A stretch of 64,000 nt of DNA from Streptomyces sp. CoH27. GTDB lineage: Bacteria > Actinomycetota > Actinomycetes > Streptomycetales > Streptomycetaceae. The notes beneath the pieces were generated by a model, which did not search any database, had not been told where the DNA came from, and worked only from the letters and a program-made list of their open reading frames with translations. The DNA lies in contig NZ_JAIQYY010000019.1 of the NCBI RefSeq assembly GCF_020181035.1, positions 159,280 to 223,279 of the forward strand, given 5' to 3'. Each line of letters opens with the position of its first letter. Position 1 is the stretch's first letter. Shown here in pieces: positions 6,091 to 13,369 of this stretch. Made by a program: the position numbers and the translations under genes.

Positions 6091-8884
6091 TGCTGTCCTC
6101 CTTCAGGGGACGGGATGGGTGTCGGGCCGCCCCGGAGACGGCCCGCCCGCTCGGGGCGAGCGCTCCGGGGGCGTCTGAAGTGCCGCGCAGTGCGGCGGCG
6201 GCGAGTGCCGCGAGTTCCGCGGCGCTCCGGTCGTACGGAAGTCTCAGCAGCAGCTGGGCGGCCACGGCCGCGCCGTCGTGCAGAGGGTCGTGGAGCAGCA
6301 GCTGTCCGGGCGCGGGGAGCATCTCCTCGACCAGGAGCTCCGGTCCGGGCTGGTGGGCGCAGACACGCTCCAGCAGATGCAGGGCGGTCAGCGCCTCGAA
6401 GTCGACGGGCACCGGCTTCGCCTGGGGTACGGCCCGTACGAACGCGAAGCGGGGCAGTCCGGCCGAGTGCCTGAGGGCGGCGAGGGCGCGCACCTTGGCC
6501 AGGTCGCTGTCGCCGGGCCGCCACAACCGGGCTCGGGACAGCCGCCACAGGGCCGGGCTGACGACGAGGTCCCCGCCGACGGTCACCCGGGGCAGGCGCT
6601 CCGCGCCGGGGAACGCCTCGGCCAGGCCGTCCAGCCGGATCACCCGCGAGGCAGCGGGGTGTCCGGCGGCCATCAGCAGCCGGACCAGGACATCGTACGG
6701 CGGCAGGGGTGAACGGGTGGCGTGATGCACGGGCAGGATGCGCCGCCCGTCGGCCTCGGCGATCACCTGCGAGCCGGCACGGCGGAGCGTGATCCGGTCC
6801 AGCGGCAGATAGCGCGCACCCGGACCGGCCGGTCCCCGGTACGGCGCCGGATCCGGATCGCCGGTCCACCACTCGGTGGTGACGGGACGTCGTACGGCGT
6901 TGGCAGCGCGCGCGGCCAGCGGGGGCACCAGGAGTTCGACGAACCGCGCGCCCGTCAGCCGCTCCACACCGGCGAGGAAGGCCCGGTAGCTGTGCGGGCT
7001 CCCGTAGCCGCCGTGGAGGGTGTGCAGCGCGTCGGCGAACCGGGCGTCCAGGATCCCCGCGGGCGAGGCCGTCTCCAGCACCGCGACCGGTCCCGGGGCC
7101 GGCAGCGGGCGTAACAGGCAGTCCAGGGGCCAGGACGGCAGCGCCGTGCGGGCCGGCGGCGCGCCGAGAGCGTCCAGCAAGCCGTCGTCCAGGTCCGCCT
7201 GTTCCTCGCCGGTGCGGTCGGCGAGGTGCGCCAGCAGGCGGGCGTAGCCGGAGCCTTCGGTCTCGGCGGGGTGCCAGCCGGCATACCGGCGCATGGTCTG
7301 CGGCGGGGGTAGCGGACAGGCGCTGTCCGGCAGGCTGCGGGCCAGGATCTCGCCGAGGGGGCGCGGCCGTTCGTCGAGCGCCGCGAGCTCCGGGGGCAGG
7401 GGGCGGGCATCCGGCGCCGGGAACCGGTCCGTGTCCCGCAGCCAGGCCACCCGGGCGGCGATCCGCAGCCCGCGCTGCACCCGCTCGACCGCCGCTGCGG
7501 GGACCGTGGCCGAGACAGTGCGGTACGAGTCGATGAACCAGGCGTCGGCTTCGCCGGTGTGCGCGGTCGGAGCGGAACCATGATCGTGCCCCGGCTCGGG
7601 CGTAGGTGCGGCTACGGCTGCTGGTGCGGATGGGGCGGACCGGGCATCGCTCGCCGATGCGGCGACGGCGGCGCGCCGACCGGCGCGGTGGTCGGTCTCG
7701 CGGGCAGCGGCCGGTGCGGGGACCGGCTGGGGAAGGACGTCACGCTCCCGCACCTTCTCCGCGGGGACCCATGCGGTGCTACGACGGCACGGGGCCGTGC
7801 AGACCTGGAGTACGCCGAGTTCGACCAGGTGGGCGAGGAAGCCGCGCAGCACGGCCGGGCCGGGGTCGGCCGCACGGATCGCCGGCGTGCCGAGCAGCGC
7901 TGTCTCGATGTCTCCCAACTGGCCCGGCCCATCAGCCAGTTGGGCGAGCACGGCGTCCAGCGGGCGGGTGCGCCGGAGGACGACCTGTCGCATCCTGCCG
8001 CGTTCGCGCGGGTCGATCACCCAGCAGCGCAGCACCCCGGTGCCGGTGTCCGTGGCCGTGCCCGCCGGGTCGAGGAAGTGCAGCGGGGCAGGGGCCAGGA
8101 CGGTTGCGGGGCCGGCCGCCCTGAGGTCCAGCGTGCCGAGCCGGCCGCGCAGCAGGTGGACGTTCTCCACGGCCTCGGCGGCCAGCGCGCCGAGCGCCGT
8201 ACCGGGCGGGACGAGCGGTGCCGCGGGGCCGTTGCCGCTCGCACCGTCCGCGGCCGCCGGGGCGACCCGCAGCGCGACGACCTGGCCGGCCCATCCGCGC
8301 GGGGTCGTCTTGGCCGCGGCCCGTCCCAGGGCCCGCCACAGATAGGCCCCGCGTTTGCGCAGCCGCTGCCCGTTCCAGGACTCGCCCTCGGCCAGCCGCC
8401 GGACGATGTCCGCGGACACGCCGGGCGCCGCCTCGTGGAGGAACGCCCGCATGACCGGGGCGGCACACACCAGCGACCAGCCCAGCTCCCCCACCCGCAC
8501 CCGCTCGGCGGTCACCGCTCGCTCCAGCTCGCGCAGGGTCGTGTCGGCCGACTCGGTGTCCCGGCGCAGCCGTTCGGCCTCGCGCGCGAGGTCCCGGGCG
8601 GCGGGTAAGCCCTCCAGCAACCGGCAGTCCGCCGGGCGCGGAGCGGCAGCGGAGTGCAGCCGCCGGCGCAGGGCGAGGACGGCGCGCCGGTCGGCGGCGG
8701 TCAGTCCGGGGTGCGGTACGACGGTGACGCCGAGCGCTTCGGCCAGCGCCCGGGCGCGTTCGGCCCGCCGTCCGCTGTCGTGGGCGTGCTCGGTGAGGCG
8801 GGCGAACAGCTCCGGGCTGCCGGCCGCCGCCCAGGCCGCCAAGGGCATCCCGGCCACTCTCAGCAACGCGGTGCCGCCCAGCAT
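6044..8884 (-). CDS. lanB: Lantibiotic dehydratase, LanB glutamylation domain (split LanB)
   Basis: This 946-aa LanB N-domain protein (Lant_dehydr_N) transfers glutamate from glutamyl-tRNA to core Ser/Thr. Family signs include the KTTPRGW motif (about residue 205), GLGVLQV-like ELGVLQVCTAP (about 390), HTLHGGYGSPHSYRAFLAGVERL (about 625) and the late PRFAFVRAVPQAKPVPVDFEA block (about 830). It ends near that point, without the C-terminal elimination domain of NisB-type enzymes; that domain is the separate upstream gene. A roughly 60-residue Ala/Pro-rich linker (about 400-460) interrupts the middle. I chose the ATG at 8884, 17 bp after the previous stop, because GGAGAGG lies 5 nt upstream. An ATG at 8929 would overlap. 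The 3' end overlaps the precursor gene. Confidence 0.85.
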   Translation of the reverse strand: MLGGTALLRVAGMPLAAWAAAGSPELFARLTEHAHDSGRRAERARALAEALGVTVVPHPGLTAADRRAVLALRRRLHSAAAPRPADCRLLEGLPAARDLAREAERLRRDTESADTTLRELERAVTAERVRVGELGWSLVCAAPVMRAFLHEAAPGVSADIVRRLAEGESWNGQRLRKRGAYLWRALGRAAAKTTPRGWAGQVVALRVAPAAADGASGNGPAAPLVPPGTALGALAAEAVENVHLLRGRLGTLDLRAAGPATVLAPAPLHFLDPAGTATDTGTGVLRCWVIDPRERGRMRQVVLRRTRPLDAVLAQLADGPGQLGDIETALLGTPAIRAADPGPAVLRGFLAHLVELGVLQVCTAPCRRSTAWVPAEKVRERDVLPQPVPAPAAARETDHRAGRRAAVAASASDARSAPSAPAAVAAPTPEPGHDHGSAPTAHTGEADAWFIDSYRTVSATVPAAAVERVQRGLRIAARVAWLRDTDRFPAPDARPLPPELAALDERPRPLGEILARSLPDSACPLPPPQTMRRYAGWHPAETEGSGYARLLAHLADRTGEEQADLDDGLLDALGAPPARTALPSWPLDCLLRPLPAPGPVAVLETASPAGILDARFADALHTLHGGYGSPHSYRAFLAGVERLTGARFVELLVPPLAARAANAVRRPVTTEWWTGDPDPAPYRGPAGPGARYLPLDRITLRRAGSQVIAEADGRRILPVHHATRSPLPPYDVLVRLLMAAGHPAASRVIRLDGLAEAFPGAERLPRVTVGGDLVVSPALWRLSRARLWRPGDSDLAKVRALAALRHSAGLPRFAFVRAVPQAKPVPVDFEALTALHLLERVCAHQPGPELLVEEMLPAPGQLLLHDPLHDGAAVAAQLLLRLPYDRSAAELAALAAAALRGTSDAPGALAPSGRAVSGAARHPSRPLKEDSNARSHATLRPRRPHR

Positions 8885-8900
8885 CAGATCCTCTCCCACG

Positions 8901-9707
8901 TCAGAACCTCCCGTCGCCGGCGAGGGCATGCGTGAGCAGGCTCTGCCGGGCGAGGGACAGCCGACCGCGGTTCCAGTGGAAGATCACGTAGTAGGCCGCG
9001 GCGCGGCGGGGGCCGACGATCGCGTCGCCGGACTCGAAGTACCCGGTGCGCCACCGCTCGGCGCCCCGGCGCACCGCGGCCGCGTGGGCCTCGACCGCGG
9101 TCCGGCGCTTGTCGGGCAACGGGTCCAGCAGCGCGCGGGGACCGGCGTGCCATGCGTCCAGGATGCCCGTGGCGGCGCGGCGGGCGTCCCCGTCCAGGCC
9201 GGTGCCCAGCCGGCGCCCGGTGTCGTCACGCACCACCTCCCACACCCCTCGGTGCTCCCAGCCGACGACACCGAGCCCGCCGAGGAGTTCACCGAGCAGT
9301 ACGAGGGACAGCCGCCAGTCCGCGAGGGCTTCGGGTCCACCGTCGGTGTGGTGGTCGAGCCAGGCGAGGGAGTCCACCGTGAACAGCTCGCGCACGAGCC
9401 GCATCGACCGCAAGCCGCCGAAGAGGTACGTCTCCGGCTCGTACATCCCGCACACCGGCGCGGCCGCCTGCCCGTCGAGATGGCGGAGACGATCCGTCAA
9501 CTCGGCTTGTAACAGCTCTGGTTGGCGCTTGCGACCCTCGAACCGGGCCCGCAGACCCGGAGGTTTGTGCATGAAGAAGAAGGACTTCACCATGCCCGAC
9601 GCGATCAGGTCGCGGGCCGTGTCGGCGAGGAAGCGGTACGTCCGTCGCCGGGCCGAGGGACCGGGTGCGAGACTGATCTGCACCCAGCCCGCCTCCGGCA
9701 CCCCCAC
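8901..9707 (-). CDS. Stand-alone LanB elimination domain (thiopeptide-type bacteriocin biosynthesis domain)
   Basis: This 268-aa protein corresponds to the SpaB_C/Lant_dehydr_C domain, which removes glutamate from glutamylated Ser/Thr to leave Dha/Dhb. Visible motifs are SFFFMHKPPGLRARFEG (about residues 40-57, carrying the Arg-x-Arg pair of the active site), GMYEPETYLFGG (about 85-97) and the terminal YYVIFHWNRGRLSL (about 240-253, with the late conserved His and Asn-Arg). Thiopeptide TbtC-type enzymes and the pinensin pathway have similarly split dehydratases. Because LanC is present and no YcaO or cycloaddition enzyme is visible, it most likely partners lanB here. The start is a GTG at 9707, 24 bp after the upstream small ORF. 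Confidence 0.85.
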   Translation of the reverse strand: MGVPEAGWVQISLAPGPSARRRTYRFLADTARDLIASGMVKSFFFMHKPPGLRARFEGRKRQPELLQAELTDRLRHLDGQAAAPVCGMYEPETYLFGGLRSMRLVRELFTVDSLAWLDHHTDGGPEALADWRLSLVLLGELLGGLGVVGWEHRGVWEVVRDDTGRRLGTGLDGDARRAATGILDAWHAGPRALLDPLPDKRRTAVEAHAAAVRRGAERWRTGYFESGDAIVGPRRAAAYYVIFHWNRGRLSLARQSLLTHALAGDGRF

Positions 9708-9730
9708 GCGCAGCGCGGACAGGCCTGCCG

Positions 9731-9904
9731 TCAGAAACTACGGCGGGCCGCCGCGTAGGCGGGCCCTTCGGGGACGACGGGCACCGTACCCAGGGAAATG
9801 TCACGCGCGTCCCGGAGACAATCGGCCAGCAACTGTTCGACCTCCACCTGCGTCCTTCCCTTGGCAGCCACGGAGCGATCGACTGAATTTTCCGCTCCTG
9901 TCAT
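9731..9904 (-). CDS. Small 57-aa ORF at the head of the lanthipeptide operon, function unknown
   Basis: This short frame starts at an ATG (9904) and ends 23 bp before the elimination-domain gene on the same strand. It encodes a charged, helix-prone segment (RTQVEVEQLLADCLRDARDI) followed by a Val/Pro/Ala-rich tail ending ARRSF. Its last 20 codons are strongly GC-biased at position three, but the first 15 are not. No good Shine-Dalgarno precedes the ATG. It has one Cys and no Ser/Thr-Cys pairing, so it is unlikely to be a second lanthipeptide precursor. It might be a small partner or leader-binding protein, or it may not be translated. Confidence 0.4.
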   Translation of the reverse strand: MTGAENSVDRSVAAKGRTQVEVEQLLADCLRDARDISLGTVPVVPEGPAYAAARRSF

Positions 9905-9905
9905 G

Positions 9906-9949
9906 GGAATTCCGCACTTGCTCCCACCTGAAAAACAGACCGGAATTCC
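9906..9949. promoter_or_regulatory. Twin GGAATTCC palindromes upstream of the lanthipeptide operon
   Basis: Two copies of the 8-bp palindrome GGAATTCC occur at 9906-9913 and 9942-9949, 36 bp apart, in an unusually A/T-rich stretch just upstream of the operon's first ORF. The spacing is close to three and a half helical turns. They could bind a regulator encoded elsewhere, as no regulator gene lies in the cluster. Confidence 0.35.
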
Positions 9950-10047
9950 TCATATGATCAACAGGGTTACGCCTGGTGCACAGAAAGCGCATGACGCGCC
10001 GAAGGCGCACTCCGCGCGCCACATCGGGTGCACGGGGATCCTCTCGG

Positions 10048-10070
10048 TTGTCCACAGAGCGTTGTCCACA
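10048..10070 (+). other. Two DnaA boxes (TTGTCCACA)
   Basis: Perfect TTGTCCACA nonamers occur at 10048-10056 and 10062-10070, same orientation, 14 bp apart. This is the preferred Streptomyces DnaA box. They lie in the 256-bp intergenic region between the lanthipeptide operon and the DUF2993 gene, far from any replication gene in the window. Binding and role (titration or regulation) are unproven. Confidence 0.6.
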
Positions 10071-10160
10071 GGCCTGTCGTCCGAGCTGCGGACCGTGCAT
10101 GATCGGTTCGCGCACTGATCGTGTGCGGCACGAGACCGGGACAAACGGGTGGGGTCGGTA

Positions 10161-10874
10161 ATGCAACGTCGATGGGTGAAAGTCCTGGCGATCACGGTCG
10201 TGGTCCTGGCCGTGCTGTTCACGGTCGCCGACCGCGTGGCCGTGCACTTCGCGAACAAGGAGGCCGCGCGCCTCGTCAAGGAGAAGTACGACTACGGCAA
10301 CACCACCGACAGCCACGTGGACGTCTCCATCGAGGGCTTCCCGTTCCTGACACAGGCGCTCAGCCAGAGCTTCGGCCACGTCAAGCTCACGGCCAGGCAG
10401 TTCACCGTCGACACCACGACCAACGCTCAGGGCGGCTATCTGCCCATCAAGCGGTTCCAGCTCGACCTGCACGGCGTGAACGTGACCTCGCTGACGGCGA
10501 GCAGCGCCGAGGTGAACCTCGCCACCGGCACCCTGACCCTGTCGTACGACGAACTGTCCGGCGTCGTCACGAGGTTGGCCGGCAGCGGCGGTCCCATACG
10601 CGTGTCCCAGGCCCCAGGATCGTCGGAGCAGGCGGCGAAGGTCAGGATCACGGGCACGGTCGGCGGACGGAACATGGACGGCACAGGCACGCTCCTCGCC
10701 CAGGGCGACGAGATCACCCTCACTGTTCCTGGTGCCCGGCAGACCGCGCCCGCGTGGCGGGTCACGCTCCCGGAGGGCGTCGGCTTCACCGCGGCACGCT
10801 CGACCTCGGACGGCGTCGAGATCACCATGGTCGGCCACCAGGTGACGCTGGGCAGATCACGCTTCACGAGATGA
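10161..10874 (+). CDS. DUF2993 / LmeA-like lipid-binding membrane-anchored protein
   Basis: The 237-aa product has an N-terminal hydrophobic segment (residues 7-25, VLAITVVVLAVLFTVADRVA) that acts as a signal-anchor, so the rest is extracytoplasmic. Residues 40-230 show the DUF2993 pattern: an SHVDVSIEGFPFLTQALSQS motif, then long amphipathic beta strands (FQLDLHGVNVTSLTASSAEV). Mycobacterial LmeA, a member, binds phosphoinositides and supports lipomannan maturation; the ligand here is unknown. The ATG at 10161 follows a G-rich weak site. Its stop overlaps the next gene's ATG (ATGA), so the two are probably translationally coupled. Confidence 0.8.
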   Translation: MQRRWVKVLAITVVVLAVLFTVADRVAVHFANKEAARLVKEKYDYGNTTDSHVDVSIEGFPFLTQALSQSFGHVKLTARQFTVDTTTNAQGGYLPIKRFQLDLHGVNVTSLTASSAEVNLATGTLTLSYDELSGVVTRLAGSGGPIRVSQAPGSSEQAAKVRITGTVGGRNMDGTGTLLAQGDEITLTVPGARQTAPAWRVTLPEGVGFTAARSTSDGVEITMVGHQVTLGRSRFTR

Positions 10875-11623
10875 GCGCCGGCCACGCCCCCGAACACCGG
10901 CACCGTCCCGACACACCGACCGGAGAAGACGCACTTGACACCGCACTCCGCAGACGAAGAGGCCTGGACGATCTACGGCCAGCAGCGCTCGACCGGGGAT
11001 ACTCGCCGCCGGTCCCGGAGCGCATCGACTGGGGCTTCTGGCCGGGTGTGGGTCCGGGGGCGGAGATCATCGGAGACATCCGGGGCAAGCGGGTGCTCGA
11101 CATCGGTTCGGGCCCCGGCCATCACGCCGTGCACCTGGCCCGCACCTACGGCGCCCTCGTGGACGGCGTCGATCTGTCCCCCACGCAGCACCGACGCGCG
11201 CTGAACGACCACGGCACAGAGCCCGGTGTCCGTTTCCTGTGCGCCGACGTCGCCGAGCATCTCCGCCGGACCCAGCGGTCGTACGAAGCGGCGTATGCCC
11301 TGCGCACCTTCGGCTGCGTCGATCCGCTGCACCTGCTGCCGGCACTGCGCGACGGGCTCGTACGGGGCGCGCCGTTGGTCTTCTCGGCCCTGCACACCGA
11401 CGCCGACGGACAGGGGCCGTCGAGTGAGCCGGTGGTGCGTCAGGGATACGTCCGGCTGCGTGACCAGGAGCCCATCGCGGTGCGGATGTGGGTGCTGTCA
11501 CCGGTGCTGTGGGAGGAGCTGCTGGCCGCCCACGGCTTCGACGTGGAGGTGTCCGAGCTTCTCGCCGCCCCGGACGCGGGCAATCCCGTGGTCGTCCAGC
11601 TGGTCCGCGCCCGGCGCCGTTGA
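10871..11623 (+). CDS. Class I SAM-dependent methyltransferase with apparent N-terminal frameshift
   Basis: From about residue 50 onward the protein is a standard methyltransferase: PERIDWGFWPG, then GKRVLDIGSGPGHHAVHLA (SAM-binding motif I), DGVDLSPTQ and VRFLCADVAEHL. The annotated start is the ATG at 10871, overlapping the preceding stop. However, family members usually begin with an EExWxIYGxx segment, and exactly that (EEAWTIYGQQ) is encoded about 10950-10987 in a different frame, preceded by a TTG at 10935. It then switches to this frame at ALDRGYSPPVPERIDW. One missing base near 10987 explains both. It is either a young mutation or a sequencing error; the open frame from 10871 could still give a protein with an aberrant N-terminus. 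Confidence 0.65.
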   Translation: MSAGHAPEHRHRPDTPTGEDALDTALRRRRGLDDLRPAALDRGYSPPVPERIDWGFWPGVGPGAEIIGDIRGKRVLDIGSGPGHHAVHLARTYGALVDGVDLSPTQHRRALNDHGTEPGVRFLCADVAEHLRRTQRSYEAAYALRTFGCVDPLHLLPALRDGLVRGAPLVFSALHTDADGQGPSSEPVVRQGYVRLRDQEPIAVRMWVLSPVLWEELLAAHGFDVEVSELLAAPDAGNPVVVQLVRARRR

Positions 11624-11744
11624 GCTGCCTGCCCATGGGCCTCGGCTGTGCACACCGGTGACACACCGGCGCGCACGGCCGCGATGACCGCACACCCACT
11701 CGGCCGGGCCTCGTCCAGGCCCGTCGAGGCGCGGGACACAGTGT

Positions 11745-12806
11745 CTAGCCGAGGATTTGCGCGGCGAGCGCGGTTCCCTCGACACGGGCGCGGATCTTGG
11801 CGAACGCCACCTCACGTGACGTGGAGGTGTCGTCGGCGAACGGGGCGAAGCCCGCGTCGTCGCAGGTGCCCAGCTGGTCGACGGGGATGTGCTTGGCGGC
11901 CCGCAGCACCCGGTCGCGGACTTGCTCAGCCGTCTCCACGCGCGGATCGGTCGGATCGGTGACACCGACGAAGACCCGGGTTCCAGGGCGCAGCTCGTCG
12001 GCGATCAGGCGCAGAACACGGTCCGGGTCGGCCTCGCTCGCGAGCTGCAGATAGAAGTTGCCCGCGGTGAGCCGGAAGAGCCTGGGCAGCAGCTCGGCGT
12101 AGTCGACATCGAGGCTGTGTGTGGCGTCCTGGTCGGCGCCGGGCCCGCTGTAGACACCGATGCGGGCCCGCTCGCTCTCGGCGAAGCGGGCCAGCACCTG
12201 GTTGTTGAGGGAGACGAAATCGTCCAGCACCTGCCCGCTGGGGTCGAGCTTGAGGGAGAGACGGGCCTCTTCGAAGTCGAGTTGGACGACATGTGCACCC
12301 GCGTCCAGACACCTGCGGATCTCTGCCTCCGCCTCATCGGCCAGCTGGTGGAGGTACTCCTCTCGCGGGTACCCCACGATCCCGGCGGCCGGGTAGAGCA
12401 GGCTCAGTGCCGACGGTGCGACGACGGCCTGCTTCACCGGCACCCGGGCGTGCCGCAGGGCGGCGCGCAGGTACTGGTCGGCGGACACCAGATAGCGGAA
12501 GGGCCCGGCCGTCAGAGCGGGCAGCTGCCGCTGGTGCCCGTCGGCGAAGGGGATCACCACGCCGTCGGACGACAGACTGGGGGAGCCCGCGATGGGATAG
12601 GTGAGAAAGCCGGGCTTGCTCTGCTCGCCGTCGGTGACGACCGGCGACCCGGCCGCCTCAAGCCGTTCGATGGTGTCACGGACGGCTTCTCGCTGGGCGT
12701 TCGTGAAAGCATCCTCGTCCAGCTCCCCGGTCTGGAACGCGGCCCTGGCCTGGAGCAGCTGAGGAGAACGGGGAAGGCTGCCGATGGGTTCGGTAGGGAT
12801 GATCAT
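11745..12806 (-). CDS. MetE-like cobalamin-independent methionine synthase family protein
   Basis: This 353-aa single-domain protein resembles the C-terminal catalytic barrel of MetE (UROD/MetE-like fold). It shows PTEPIGSLPRS at the N-terminus, VVTDGEQSKPGFLTYPI (about residue 55), VKQAVVAPSALSLLYP, HVVQLDFEEARLSL (about 170) and GTCDDAGFAPFADD (about 320, the late Cys that usually ligands zinc). It lacks the N-terminal half of true MetE (about 750 aa) and the canonical HxC pair is not obvious, so its methyl donor and acceptor may differ. On the minus strand a TAGGCT -10 box lies 6 nt before the ATG, so the mRNA is probably leaderless. It stands alone. Confidence 0.7.
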   Translation of the reverse strand: MIIPTEPIGSLPRSPQLLQARAAFQTGELDEDAFTNAQREAVRDTIERLEAAGSPVVTDGEQSKPGFLTYPIAGSPSLSSDGVVIPFADGHQRQLPALTAGPFRYLVSADQYLRAALRHARVPVKQAVVAPSALSLLYPAAGIVGYPREEYLHQLADEAEAEIRRCLDAGAHVVQLDFEEARLSLKLDPSGQVLDDFVSLNNQVLARFAESERARIGVYSGPGADQDATHSLDVDYAELLPRLFRLTAGNFYLQLASEADPDRVLRLIADELRPGTRVFVGVTDPTDPRVETAEQVRDRVLRAAKHIPVDQLGTCDDAGFAPFADDTSTSREVAFAKIRARVEGTALAAQILG

Positions 12807-12900
12807 GGCGGCAGCCTAGGGAGCACACAGTCACCGTTCCGGTCCGAACACCTCCCGCTCCCCTGATTCCACCCGCACAGGGCACGAACGCCCCATGGCG

Positions 12901-12931
12901 TTGACCTCGGCCTTGCCCCTGAGGGCAAGGT
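12901..12931 (+). promoter_or_regulatory. MerR-type promoter/operator with no gene attached
   Basis: TTGACC (12901-12906) and CAAGGT (12926-12931) are separated by 19 bp, the lengthened spacer typical of MerR-controlled promoters. The dyad CCTTGCCC-CTGA-GGGCAAGG (12911-12930) fills the spacer. No intact gene follows on the + strand for about 440 bp. The same dyad could instead be a small hairpin terminator. Confidence 0.45.
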
Positions 12932-13275
12932 TCAGCATTGAGTTACGACCGGCTCCAGGACGCGGCGGTCGCCGCCGTGGTGCACGCACGGCCGGCACGC
13001 CCTGACCTGCATGGTGCCGGATCGCAGTCGTCGGCGGTCGGCGTCCCCGGCCCCCGGAGCCGGCTCGCGCACCAGGAACACATCCGCCGCATCCGCGGAC
13101 TCGACCGTGGCTGTCGGCCGCCCAGGAACGCCATGACCCGACTCCGGTCCAGGCGCTCACCACGGGACGGGAGAGCCACGACACATGAACGGCCCCTGTC
13201 GCCCATCTTGTCACCGCGCAACGCACAGGCTTCACTCAGCAGAAAACAGGCTGACCCACCCGTATCATCCCCTGT

Positions 13276-13298
13276 GTTGTGCACCTTCGAAGCACAAC
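13276..13298. promoter_or_regulatory. Inverted repeat upstream of the lysine-rich protein gene
   Basis: GTTGTGC (13276-13282) and GCACAAC (13292-13298) are perfect 7-bp arms 9 bp apart, about 70 bp before the ATG at 13370. It is possibly an operator or a 5' untranslated hairpin; there is no direct evidence of function. Confidence 0.35.
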
Positions 13299-13369
13299 TC
13301 CCGCTCCCCGCCTGCCGTCACCGGACTCGTCGAGCGAGCGGCACATCACCGCCGGACACGGAGGAACAG

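Larger units (their letters stand above)
12807..13369. other. 563-bp stretch without a convincing gene
   Basis: This stretch lies between the MetE-like gene and the lysine-rich protein. Frames here have no family resemblance and no ribosome site. It holds a MerR-type promoter (12901-12931) and an inverted repeat (13276-13298), both listed separately. Part of it may be the site of a lost gene. Confidence 0.5.

Noticed and set aside
4481..9707. Thiopeptide cluster suggested by the stand-alone elimination domain
   Set aside because: No YcaO cyclodehydratase or cycloaddition enzyme is visible, while LanC and a Cys-paired precursor are present, so a lanthipeptide is favoured.
9801..10838. A long minus-strand open frame opposite the DUF2993 gene
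   Set aside because: It is the mirror of a well-supported + gene in high-GC DNA, with Gly/Arg/Val-rich sequence, no ribosome site and no family match.
12938..13369. Extended N-terminus of the lysine-rich protein
   Set aside because: The frame stays open but has no coding pattern, and GGAGG lies just before the ATG at 13370.
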